A stretch of 64,000 nt of DNA from Okeania sp. KiyG1 (GTDB taxonomy: Bacteria; Cyanobacteriota; Cyanobacteriia; Cyanobacteriales; Microcoleaceae): assembly GCF_014132355.1 (NCBI RefSeq), contig NZ_BLZO01000069.1:1-64000 (forward strand). Reading direction: 5' to 3'. The notes below the pieces were generated by a model that was given only the letters and a program-made list of their open reading frames with translations, was not told the origin of the DNA and searched no databases. Made by a program: the position numbers and the translations under genes. Shown piece by piece: positions 1-9,595 of this stretch (its first letter is position 1; each line of letters opens with the position of its first letter).

Positions 1-124
1 AACGCTGCCAACTATTGGTATAAAAACCAGCAAATAGTGTTAACCCAACTACAGATAGAATTTTTAGACCTAGAGATTTTGCAGTTTCGGGTGAATTGTT
101 AGAAGTATTAACTGTAGTAGACAT
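1..124 (-). CDS. N-terminus of an unknown membrane protein (partial)
   Basis: An ATG at 124 on the minus strand opens a frame that runs off the window edge after 41 codons. An AGGAG ribosome-binding site lies 8 nt upstream of the start. The visible protein has a polar, Thr/Asn/Ser-rich head (about residues 1-18) followed by a hydrophobic helix (about residues 20-36), so a membrane anchor or an uncleaved signal is likely. It lies about 120 bp downstream of nirA on the same strand and could be co-transcribed with it. I do not recognise the family; the start does not look like the usual NrtP/NapA nitrate permease. Confidence 0.5.
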   Translation of the reverse strand, partial: MSTTVNTSNNSPETAKSLGLKILSVVGLTLFAGFYTNSWQR

Positions 125-244
125 TGTTGAGATTCTCCTTGTTGTTTTTTTGGCTTTGAGTGTAATAAATAAATTTTTGCTTTGAGACTAAATTTGAGAA
201 AGGCTATTTAAGCTTCTCCAGTCTTTACTTGTAAGATTTTTAAT

Positions 245-1775
245 TTACTTTGGTTGAGCACCAAAATTTTCAATTAGCAAATTCCGCAAAACAGGTTTGA
301 GGTCTTCACAGGGAATACCTTTTGAACGCAATTGCCAAGTTTAGCATCTTTGCCAACTGTGCCTCCCATGTACAGGTCAACACCCTCAACCATTTTACCA
401 TCTTTGCGGGCTTTAGTTCCCATCAAACCGATATCTGCAACCTGTGGCTGTCCACAAGAGTTGGGGCAACCAGTCCAGTGAATCCGTACTGGTTTTGGCA
501 TGGATAGTTCAGCCTGAGTTCCTTGACCATTGCTACGGCACGACTTTTGGTTTCGATGAGAGCAAAGTTACAAAACTGTGCCCCTGTGCATGAAACTACG
601 GCCCGAGTTAATGGTTGAGGATTAATGGAAAACTTTTCTAGCAGGGGTTCACCAAGGAACGCTTCGATTCTAGATTCTGGAATATTAGGAACTATAGCAT
701 TTTGTTCTACACTGAGCCTAATTTCTCCATTTCCATAAACCTCCGCTAGCCGCGCCAGCTCAAACATATCGTTAGCATACAGCCTACCAACCGGAATATG
801 CAACCCTATATAGTTTAATCCTGGTTGTTTTTGTTTGTAAACCCCTATGTGGTCCCGTTTTTCCCAGATAATTTCGTCTTTGGGAGCTTCTGTTTCTAGA
901 GTTTGCCCCATTTGTTGCTCGACTTTTGAGCGGAATTTGTCTAGACCTAATTCGTCAATTAACCACATTAGACGAGATTTCTGACGATTGGCTCGCGGTC
1001 CATTATCGCGAAATATTTCTAATATAGCTCGGCAGATGGCAACTACTTGATTTGGTTCTACCCAAGCATTTAGGGGGATAGCTGCTTCACAACGTTTGGC
1101 TGAGAAAAAGCCACCGACTAGAACATTAAAGCCAAACTTATCGTTTTTGTAAGCGGGAACAAAGGCAATATCATTGATTTCCGCATGAACAGAATTATCA
1201 CGACATCCAGCGATCGCTATATTGAATTTCCGTGGTAGATTGGTAAATTCTGGGTTGCCTTTGCTGTTGCCAGTAATCATGTCTTGGACTTGCTGCACTA
1301 ACTCACGAGTATCGTACAGTTCGTCTGCATCTATTCCTGCTACTGGGGAACCTGTAATGTTGCGTACATTATCCATACCTGATTGAACGGTGGTTAAACC
1401 TACTTGTTCAAATCGACTGAATATGTCTGGGATGTCTTCTATTCTAATTCCCCGCAGTTGCAAGTTTTGCCTGGTGGTAATATCCGCGCTACCATCTTCA
1501 CCGTAGCGTTGGACTATTTCTGCCAAGACTCGCATTTGCTTACTGGTGATGACTCCATTCGGCATCCGCATCCGCAACATAAATTTGCCTGGAGTTACTG
1601 GTCGGAAGAATATACCTAACCATTTTAGTCTGTGGTCGCGGTCAGTTTTGTCTATTGCTTCCCAACCAATATTGGCAAATTGTTCTAGTTCTGTTTTCAC
1701 TGCCAGACCATCTTTTTCTGCTTTAAATTTCTCAAATTTATTTAGTTTTTCTTGGCGTTCTACTGTGCCAGTCAT
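245..1775 (-). CDS. nirA: Ferredoxin-nitrite reductase NirA (reading frame broken twice in this sequence)
   Basis: NirA reduces nitrite to ammonium in the cytoplasm with six electrons from ferredoxin, using sirohaem and a 4Fe-4S cluster; it is the second step of nitrate assimilation. The N-terminal ferredoxin-like half (FRPVTPGKFMLRMRMPNG) and the sirohaem-binding part are clear, with cluster Cys motifs at 'SCTGAQFC' and 'GCPNSCGQPQ'. The frame is lost near 515 (inside 'KEL..AELSMPKPVRIHW') and again near 320 ('NCVQK' to 'GIPCEDLKPVLRNLL'). Adding one base at each place gives an unbroken protein of 510 residues, the normal family length, ending at TAA 245-247. Both sites are short base runs, so sequencing error is likelier than gene decay. 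The start is the ATG at 1775; an NtcA-type site lies 180 nt upstream. Confidence 0.9.
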
Positions 1776-1940
1776 TTCAGTTATCAGTTATCAGTTATCA
1801 GTTATCAGTACCTCCTGTAATAGGGAGGCTACGAGAATACGGAATTATCTTTCTTTTGGTCGATTAGATATGGCGAGGAGACCTTGCCATCTCTCGACCG
1901 CTTTTTATCTCCTTAAAAGGGCAGGAGGCTTTAGACCTTA
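1776..1940. repeat. Dispersed palindromic repeat in the nirA leader
   Basis: The segment begins with four TCAGTTA-type heptamer repeats directly next to the nirA start. It continues with a block containing ATGGCGAGG...CCTTGCCAT, an imperfect palindrome found in the same setting near 9370, 17710, 24450, 46590 and 62030. It is the shared 'TCAGTTATCAGT / GGCGAGG palindrome' element of this genome. It would form most of the 5' leader of the nirA transcript if the promoter is at the NtcA site. Confidence 0.6.
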
Positions 1941-1955
1941 TGTTTAACAATTTCT

Positions 1956-1969
1956 GTATCTGTTGTTAC
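1956..1969 (-). promoter_or_regulatory. NtcA-type binding site upstream of nirA
   Basis: On the plus strand the sequence reads GTA-TCTGTTGT-TAC, a perfect match to the NtcA consensus GTA-N8-TAC. NtcA is the CRP-family activator of nitrogen assimilation genes in cyanobacteria, and nirA is a standard target. A TAAAGC hexamer starting 22 nt downstream on the minus strand is an imperfect match to the TA-N3-T -10 box expected at that distance. The site lies 180 nt from the nirA start, with a dispersed repeat in between. Confidence 0.6.
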
Positions 1970-2159
1970 CACCTAAGTCAAATTTTTATTAACTTGTTGT
2001 TGATTAATGTAAATGAGTTTCCAGGAAGTATTCGTATTCTTTGTTACAAAATATTTATTTTTATGAAGTTTATGTATATTAAAATGCGTTTATTGCATTT
2101 CAGATGCAAAAGAGATATAGGGACAAGGGCTATAGCACTGGGCAAATAGGGCGTGGACA

Positions 2160-2660
2160 TTTATAGAACCCATTTGGGATCTATTGGGAGAGTGTGGGGA
2201 GTGTGGGAAGGGTGGGGAGTGTGGGAGGTGTGGGAGGTGTGGGGGTGTGGGAGGAGTTTGTGGGATGATTTTGTCAAAGAGCAGAAACGATAATCCCCGT
2301 GTCTCCGTGTCTCCGTGTCTCCCCGTCTCCGCCTCTCCGCCTCTCCGCTGCCTCCACGTCCGCGCCCGAGTTTCCACAATTCGCAGCTCCTCCGGAGGAG
2401 GCGTGCCCCCCGGCAAAAAAGCCGTAGTGTAGTATATCTGTTCAATTCACTTGCAAATAAAAAGTCGCCCTACAAGGGCGAGGCACCTACCCCAATTTTT
2501 TGGTAACTGTTCTATATTTTTTGTGCTGTAATCAAGATGTGGGTCATCTGAGAAATCAAGAAGCTACAAGTCAGTCGTCATTATTAAGGAGACAAAAAGT
2601 GAAATGGCCAAAATTTCAAGAATTTAGAATTTAGAATTTAGAATTTAGAATTTAGAATTA
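2160..2660. repeat. Low-complexity and dispersed repeats upstream of the histidine kinase
   Basis: This gene-free stretch holds G-rich GGGAGTGT-type short tandem repeats (about 2186-2262). Next comes a segment (about 2262-2340) matching the interior of the GGCGTTGC element at 36128 (GGGATGATTTTGTC...AATCCCCGTGTC), followed by CTCCGTGT/CTCCGCCT repeats. At 2614-2660 there are five TAGAATT heptamer repeats. Open frames here are artefacts of the repeats. Confidence 0.6.
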
Positions 2661-2994
2661 GGGCTTGCGCTCATAAAGCTAAAAGTCAGGATAGCTTACG
2701 GTAATGGAGCTTTTTATATTCAGTTTATCTCGTAGTTTATGGCTCTTATTGGCATCAATTTACTGAAATTTTCTGCTGAAATTCAAGAAAATTTCTTCAC
2801 ATAAAATGGCCGAAACCGTTGTCTGTTCCCCACACATCGACCCGTCCCCGCGTCTGGTGCGTCTCCGTGTCCTACCCCCACCAACCAATTTTTTCACCCG
2901 TACCCTAAATATAACTTTTGAGGGTGGTCAGGCGCAGTTTGAAACTAATATCTTTGTCCTTGTTTCTTTATCCCTATTGCCTTTCTTAAAAAAT

Positions 2995-4917
2995 ATGTTT
3001 GAATATAGACCTACTGGACAATGCTATCTCTGGAATCCTAGTTTAGTTAGCTTGCATTTAGTCTCAGATACTCTGATTACTATTGCTTACTTCTCTATCC
3101 CTCTAATATTGGTTTATTTTATCCAGCAAAGAAAAGATTTACCTTTTCCTTATATATTCTGGCTATTTAGTGCATTTATAGTTTCTTGTGGGACAAGCCA
3201 TCTTCTAGATGTGTGGACCTTATGGCATCCCACTTACTGGGTTTCAGGAACTCTGAAGGCTATAACTGCCATAATTTCATTGTTGACAGCTTTTGAACTC
3301 AGTATTCTCATGCCTCAAGCTTTAGCATTGCCTAGTCCAGCAGAACTAGAAAAAGCAAATCAGGAACTACACAAACAAATAGTAGAACGGCAGGTTATAG
3401 AAACTCAATTACGAGAAAGTGAGGTTAAATTTCGTGCTGCTGCAGAAGCAAGCTTAGATAGTTTATTTATATTTAATACTCTGCGGGATGAAACTGGAGG
3501 TATTATCGATTTTATTTTTGCAGAGCTAAACTCCCGCGCCGAACAACTCATTTCTATGTCTAAATCTGAAGTATTGGGACAAAGACTGTCCGAACTAATT
3601 CCTATCAACCGTACCGAAGGTTTCTTGGAAAAATACGTTCAGGTTGTGGAAACGGGAAAAGTTCTCAAAGAAGAGTTTTGCACAAATGCCTTTACCCCCA
3701 ACATTTCTTGGTTACAACACATGGTAGTTCCTCTAGCAGATGGTATTGCTATTACTACTAGAGATATCACTGAACGTAAACAGATGGAAAAAGTATTGCA
3801 AGAAAGAGAACAACGCTTCCGTCTAGCTTTTGACAATGCACCTATTGGTATTGCTCTAGTATCACTAGATGGAAAATTTATCCGGGTTAACCATGCTTTG
3901 TGCAAAATGCTGGATTACAGTGAAGTTGAATTGATCGAGTTAACTTTCCCAGAAATTACTTATCCTGACGATCTAGCTACCGATCTTGCCTTGATGCAGG
4001 AACTGTTAGAAGCAAAAAAAAGCAACTACAATATGGAGAAGCGCTATATTAGCAAGAAAGGTAATATTGTCTGGATAATTTTGAGTGTTTCTCTAGCAAA
4101 ATATCCATCAGGCGAACCTCTGTATTTTATTGCTCAAATTCAAAATATTACTCCCCGCAAGCAAAATGAAGCTAGACAGCAAAAGCTCATTACTCAGCTA
4201 AAAATTAGTAATCAAGAACTAGAGGATTTTGCTTATGTCGCTTCCCACGACCTGCAGGAACCACTACGGAAAATTCAGACTTTTGGCGATCGCCTCAAAG
4301 CTAAATATGGGGATGTGTTAGATGAAAAAGGACTAGACTATCTACGAAGAATGCAGAGTGCTGCCAACAGGATGCAAACTCTCATTAGAGATTTATTAAA
4401 CTTCTCCCGTATTACGACCAAAGCACAACCATATCTACCTGTAAGCCTTTCTCAAATAGTCGCAGAAGTTATTGACGACTTGGAAAACCGCATTGAACAA
4501 ACAAAAGCTCAGGTGGAAGTAGGAGAGTTACTGACTATTCAGGCCGACTCAATACAAATGCGACAATTGTTCCAAAACTTAATTGGCAATGCACTTAAAT
4601 TTCAATTACCAGAAAATCGTCCTATTGTCAAGGTAGAAGCAGTTTTACAGTGGAAAACTAATCAAGTTCAAATTATGGTATCCGACAATGGGATAGGTTT
4701 TGAGGAAAAATATTTAGACCGAATATTTACACCTTTTCAACGCCTGCATGGTAAGCAAAAATATCAAGGTACTGGCATGGGACTAGCAATATGTCGTAAA
4801 ATAGTAGAGAGACATAACGGTAATATTACTGCTCGTAGTATCCCCAATCAAGGAACTACTTTTGTGGTTACTTTGCCTATTGAACAGACTGCAGATGAAC
4901 AAAAGGAGCATATCTAA
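2995..4917 (+). CDS. Ethylene-receptor-like membrane histidine kinase (ETR1-type sensor domain, two PAS domains)
   Basis: Predicted membrane histidine kinase of 640 residues starting at the ATG at 2995. The frame is open back to 2806, but that extension is repeat-derived and fits no domain. Residues 1-110 form three membrane helices of the ethylene-binding type. With this start, Asp25, Tyr32, Ile35, Cys65 and His69 fall at exactly the plant ETR1 positions; Cys65 and His69 are the Cu(I) ligands in ETR1. PAS domains follow at about 144-260 and 271-393, then a HisKA domain with phosphoacceptor His418 in 'SHDLQEPLRKI', and a HATPase domain (about 512-632) with N and G boxes. A response regulator gene overlaps its 3' end, which makes that protein the likely partner. 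Signal identity (ethylene or another small hydrophobic ligand) is inferred from the conserved residues only. Confidence 0.88.
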   Translation: MFEYRPTGQCYLWNPSLVSLHLVSDTLITIAYFSIPLILVYFIQQRKDLPFPYIFWLFSAFIVSCGTSHLLDVWTLWHPTYWVSGTLKAITAIISLLTAFELSILMPQALALPSPAELEKANQELHKQIVERQVIETQLRESEVKFRAAAEASLDSLFIFNTLRDETGGIIDFIFAELNSRAEQLISMSKSEVLGQRLSELIPINRTEGFLEKYVQVVETGKVLKEEFCTNAFTPNISWLQHMVVPLADGIAITTRDITERKQMEKVLQEREQRFRLAFDNAPIGIALVSLDGKFIRVNHALCKMLDYSEVELIELTFPEITYPDDLATDLALMQELLEAKKSNYNMEKRYISKKGNIVWIILSVSLAKYPSGEPLYFIAQIQNITPRKQNEARQQKLITQLKISNQELEDFAYVASHDLQEPLRKIQTFGDRLKAKYGDVLDEKGLDYLRRMQSAANRMQTLIRDLLNFSRITTKAQPYLPVSLSQIVAEVIDDLENRIEQTKAQVEVGELLTIQADSIQMRQLFQNLIGNALKFQLPENRPIVKVEAVLQWKTNQVQIMVSDNGIGFEEKYLDRIFTPFQRLHGKQKYQGTGMGLAICRKIVERHNGNITARSIPNQGTTFVVTLPIEQTADEQKEHI

Positions 4918-5367
4918 GTTGAATAAAACACCAGTACCAATTCTCATGGCTGAAGATGATGAGGACGACCGCCTCCTGACAATAGAAGCTTTTGAGGAAA
5001 GTAGATTACTTAATAAGCTATATATTGTTGAGGATGGGGAAGAATTATTAGATTTTTACATCATCAAGGTGCTTATGCAGACCCCGGAACTTCGCCTCGA
5101 CCAGGACTAATTTTGTTAGACTTAAATATGCCTAAAAAAGATGGCAGAGAGGCTCTCAAAGAAATTAAATCTGACCCTAATTTATCTTTGATTCCTGTTA
5201 TAGTTTTAACTACTTCTAAAGAAGAAGAAGATATCTATACTTCTTATCAATTAGGAATTAGTTCATTTATTGTCAAGCCAGTAACATTTGAGGGATTAAT
5301 AACAGTAATTCAAGGTTTGAGTAGATATTGGTTTGAAATTGTTGAACTTCCTGCTAGAGAAGATTGA
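4895..5367 (+). CDS. Rcp-like single-domain response regulator (frame broken once)
   Basis: Receiver-only response regulator of the Rcp1 type that pairs with phytochrome-like kinases. It has the acidic patch 'AEDDEDD', phosphoacceptor Asp in 'LLDLNMPKKDG', 'LTTS' and the conserved Lys in 'IVKPV'. The frame breaks at a T run at 5053-5057: one more T joins 'ELLDF' to 'LHHQGAYADPG' and gives one protein of about 149 residues, a normal Rcp length. The gene overlaps the end of the histidine kinase gene. The ATG at 4895 lies inside that gene, while a TTG at 4919 follows an AAAGGAG site by 10 nt and gives a more typical N-terminus, so 4919 may be the true start. Likely target of the adjacent kinase. 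Confidence 0.8.
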
Positions 5368-5533
5368 ATCTGCTAGGGCAATTTTTAGGTTGATAATTTC
5401 CTGGGAAAATTATTGGAAAAATTATTGGGAAAATTATATTTATAATAAATTATTTTATGTTGGTGGCGATGCTAATTGTTTACCTAAATATAACTATAGT
5501 TAGTTGATAATATATAAAATCAAGCAGGCTGCT
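5368..5533. other. Short spacer before the cyclase gene
   Basis: AT-rich spacer with the direct repeat 'GGGAAAATTATT' / 'GGAAAAATTATT' at 5400-5440. No convincing promoter or terminator was seen. Confidence 0.4.
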
Positions 5534-8475
5534 ATGCAAAAATACACTATTAATATTCTCCTGATAGAAGATGATGAAGATGATTTTATTGTCATTGATG
5601 ATATATTGTCAGAAGTAGAGTCACCAAAAATCTCCCTGGTGTGGGAAAAGACCTATGAAGGGGGGTTAGCTGCAATACAAACAGGAGAATATGATGTTTG
5701 TTTGCTTGACTATCGTCTAGGAGAAAAAGACGGCATAGATTTACTCAAAGCAGCAATAGAACTTAATTGTCAGACACCAATTATATTCATCACAGGTCAA
5801 GGCGATCGAGAATTAGACCTACTGGCAATGAAAATTGGGGCAGCAGATTATTTGAATAAATTAGAAATTCGAGAATATACATTAGAGCGAGTAATTCGCT
5901 ATGTGATTGAAAGAAATAAAAATTTAATTGCCCTCAAAGAAACTCAAGCCAAACTACAAGAAGCACAAAAAATACCTCATTTGGGTAACTGGGTATTAGA
6001 CCTCAAAACACAGAAAATTACTTGGTCTGATGAAGTACTGAGGATTTTGGGTCTGAGTGGTACTCAAAAGCCACCAACTTGTACAGAATTCCTCCAAATG
6101 TTCCTTCCCGAAAGTAGAAAATTATGGGAAAAAAATATGGCTTTAATCTTAGAGAAAAGCCAAAAGTGTGAGTGTGAATATGAAATAATTCGCCCAGATG
6201 GAACAGCGAAATATCTTTATACGAAGACGAGTTTAATTACAAATAGTAACTTAGAACCAATCAAAATCTTTGGCACAATTCTAGATATTACCAAGCGCCA
6301 ACTAGCCGAATTAGAACTCAAAAAATTAGAAAACAAGAGAACTTATTAAGTTTAGTGATAGACAAAATTAATCAGTCTTTAAACTTAGAGGAAATATTAG
6401 AAACTACAGTAGAGTCAGTGCGAGAGTTTTTGCAATGCGACCGCGTAATAATTTATCGTTTATTAGCAAATGGTCATGGTGTTGTAGAAAAAGAATCTTT
6501 AGCACCAAATTATCTTTCACTGTTAGGCATGACAATTTTCGATCCATGTTTTCCCAACAGCAATATTTTAGAACGTTATAAACAAGGTCATTTTAGTATT
6601 ATTAGTAATATTAATCGACCGGATATACAAGAATGTTATGCAGAGATGCTGAGAAAATTTCAGGTGAAAGCAAATCTAGTACTACCCATCTTAATTACAG
6701 AGGAAACTGAAAATAAAAATCAGATTGACAATTCAGAAATTAATGTATGGGGGTTATTAATAGCTCATCAATGTCGAGAAAATAGACAGTGGGAAATATC
6801 AGAAACTGATTTATTAAGGCGCTTGGCAGCTCAGACAGCGATCGCTATTCAACAAGCTCAACTTTATCAATATGTAGAAAGCTTAAACCAAGAATTAATA
6901 GATAATAATTTATTTTTACAACAAGAAATTACAGAAAGAAAAAGAGCTGAAGCCGAAATCAGGTTTTTATTAGAAACTACTCAATCTATTAATAATACAG
7001 ATGATTTTCATTCTGCATTAACAATTATGCTTCAGTCTTGTTGTCAATTAATTGATTGGGATTTTAGTGAAGCCTGGATTCCTAATCAAGATACTAATTT
7101 CCTCGAATGTAGTCAAGGTTGGTGCCCTCAAAAACCAGATTTATTTGAGTGTAGAGACCAGATTATGAAACTAATTTTTAGTCATAATAATGGTTTGCCT
7201 GGTAGAATTTTTGCATCCAAAAAATCAGAGTGGGTTGAAGATTTTTCAACTGAGTCAAAATTAGCTGCTGTAGCAGATTTAAAAACAGCTTTTGGCGTAC
7301 CAATTATTGTCGAAAATAAAGTGTTGGCAATCTTGATTTTCTTTAACAAAAAGGTACTACATGAACAGTTACATATAATGCAATTAATTGAGGCAGTAGC
7401 TACTCAATTAGGCTCTCTAGTCCAACGTAAGCAAGCAGAAGAATCTCTGATAATTGCAGAACAACGATATCACGAGATAGTAGAAAATGCTGTTGATGGT
7501 ATTTTTCAGACTACTCCTTCTGGGCGTTTTATTAGTGCAAATATGGCATTAGCAAGAATGTATGGTTATAGTTTGCCAGAAGAGTTAATCAAGAATACTC
7601 AAGATATTTCTCGCCAGCTTTATGTTGAAGCAAACCGACGGCAAGAATTTATATCGGCAATAGAAGTGGATAATGCAGTGTATAATTTTGAGTCCTTAGT
7701 ATATCGCAAAGATGGTAATACAATGTGGATTTCTGAAAATGCTCGTGCTGTCCATGATTCTCAGGGAAAATTATTGTATTATGAGGGTACTGTTTCCAAT
7801 ATTAGCGAGCGGAAAATAGCACAGGAAGCTTTGAAGCTTCAGAAACAACAAATGCAAGAATTATTGCTAAATATTTTGCCAGCTAAAATTGCTCAACGTT
7901 TGCAAAAAGGAGCAAGAGCGATCGCTGATAGTTTTGATGATGTGAGCGTGTTATTTGCTGACTTGGTAGGGTTTACTGAATTTTCCTCAAATGTTTCTCC
8001 CATAGAACTTGTAGAACTTCTGAATTTGATTTTTTCGGAGTTTGACCAACTAACTCAAAAACATCGTTTAGAGAAAATCAAAACTATTGGAGATGCTTAT
8101 ATGGTAGTTGGTGGTTTGCTAATAAAACAAGAAGAGCATTTACAGGCGATCACTAATATGGCGCTAGAGATGCAAGCTTGTTTAGATCGTATTTGCATTC
8201 AACAACAAACATCTCTAACTCTACGAATTGGTATCCATGTTGGACCTGTGGTTGCTGGAGTTATAGGTCAAACTAAATTTATCTACGATCTGTGGGGTGA
8301 TACTGTAAATACTGCATCTCGAATGGAGTCTAGTGGTATTGATGGTAAAATTCAAGTTACCTCTGTTGTATATCAGCGGCTCAAAGAAAAATTTGTATTT
8401 GAAGAGCGAGGGGAGGTTTCAATTAAAGGAAAGGGAAATATGACTACCTATCTACTTTCAACAATTAATAATTAA
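5534..8475 (+). CDS. Receiver-PAS-cyanobacteriochrome GAF-GAF-PAS-adenylate cyclase (frame broken once)
   Basis: Multidomain light/phosphorelay-regulated class III nucleotide cyclase. The frame breaks near 6331: this copy has six A's where its paralogue at 9596 has seven. With the base restored the protein has 980 residues. Order: receiver (1-125, phospho-Asp in 'CLLDYRL'), PAS (about 150-260), GAF (about 285-445) with Cys339 in DPCF and Cys368 followed by Tyr, a second unrelated GAF, a PAS, and the cyclase domain with 'FADLVGFTEFSS' (metal Asp), 'KIKTIGDAY' (Lys) and 'YDLWGDTVNTASRMES'. Lys plus Asp at the base-recognition positions favour ATP, so the product should be cAMP. The DXCF plus second Cys pattern is that of bilin-binding DXCF cyanobacteriochromes. 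The start is the second ATG (5534), matching the paralogue. Confidence 0.87.
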
Positions 8476-9595
8476 TAATTAATAATTAATAATTATATCA
8501 TGTCCGGATAATTAGTTATAAAAAAACTTTCTCCTTCAACTCCAGTTGTTCTTCTTTCTTCCCCTCCACCGGAGGGGAGGGGCGAGGTGGGTTGACTCCT
8601 GAGGACTCCGTAGTTATTTATTTATCACTGTTTAACCGGACATGATATTAATCATCCTTTAAAATGGATAGGATTGAATCAAAGGAAAATCTTGATTTTT
8701 ATCCCCTTAAAATGGGAGGCTTTAAACCACAATTTTTCGGTAAATAAAAAGTAAACTAAGATCTAATATCAAGTTGCCGATAGACCAGAATATAAAAAGA
8801 TGAAAAAGATGGCATACTCCTCAAGAGTCATCAAAAGGAGACTTAAACTATTAGCCAATAAAATCCTTGGCGAGCTTGGCGAGCCATGTCATACGCTCTT
8901 GAAAATCTATCCAATTTCCTCCTACTCTCTAATAAATATAAATATCCAAAAAATAAAAAATTATCAATAATAATTGATAAATTATCAATTTATTACTGCT
9001 TATAACCTATTATATATTCCCTATTTTAATGTTTTTTTGGATCTTTTAAAGAGGTATGATATAATAGTTAAATACTTACAAATAAATGTATAGTTAGATG
9101 ATACATGAAAAAACTGTGGTCGCGATCAAATAAATATATAGGCAAAATTGTTTTTATATTGACTGTTGAGTTATATTTCTCTCCCAGAGATAACTTAAGT
9201 AAATTTATTTTAGTAAAAAATGCATCGCTCATTTTTTGTTAGTACTTATAGAAGTTTTCATAAAGGTAGACTACATTCAAGAATTTAGAATTTAGAATTT
9301 AGAATTTAGAATTACCTCTCCTTTATAAAGAAGAGGATTGACTCAAAGGAAAATTTTTCTTCTCTTGGTCTCATGGATATGGCGAGGAGACCTAGCCATC
9401 CCACCCTACGGGAAGCTCCGCTACGACCACTTTTTATCCTCTTAAAAGAGGAGGCTTTCAAACACAATTTTTCGGTAAAAATTGTACATATACCTAAAGT
9501 TTAATAAGTTGCATAAATAGTTGTATTCTATGAAACATGAAAACCGCTGTAAATATTATTCTCAAAGTAAAATTTAGTCAATAAATATTTATATC
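8476..9595. other. Gene-free repeat-rich spacer (1.1 kb)
   Basis: No supported gene. The spacer begins with TAATAAT short tandem repeats (8466-8494) and an ATATCATGTCCGG element (listed separately). It then holds a fragment of the GAGGCTTTAAACC/TTTTTCGGTAA dispersed repeat (8660-8745), an AT-rich stretch, TAGAATT repeats (9280-9314) and a fuller copy of the GGCGAGG palindrome element (9310-9478). Confidence 0.6.
8495..8648. repeat. MITE-like element with ATATCATGTCCGG terminal inverted repeats
   Basis: A 154 bp segment with near-perfect termini ATATCATGTCCGG...CCGGACATGATAT. Related full or partial copies occur near 12659, 30017, 32431, 34186, 35839 and 36490. The interior carries pyrimidine-rich TTCTTCTTTC tracts and GGGTTGACTCCTGA. 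It has no coding capacity. Confidence 0.75.

Noticed and set aside
2090-2506. Several overlapping frames of 60-110 codons on both strands
   Set aside because: They consist of translated GGGAGTGTG and CTCCGTGTC repeats and have no independent coding signal.
2806-2994. N-terminal extension of the histidine kinase
   Set aside because: The extension is Pro/Arg/Thr-rich, stems from CTCCGTGTC-type repeats and would shift the ethylene-site residues off ETR1 numbering; ATG 2995 fits better.
5534-6354. Cyclase gene read as two separate genes (receiver-PAS and GAF-cyclase)
   Set aside because: The paralogue at 9596 has the same sequence continuous with one more A, so the split is a one-base loss and not a real gene boundary.
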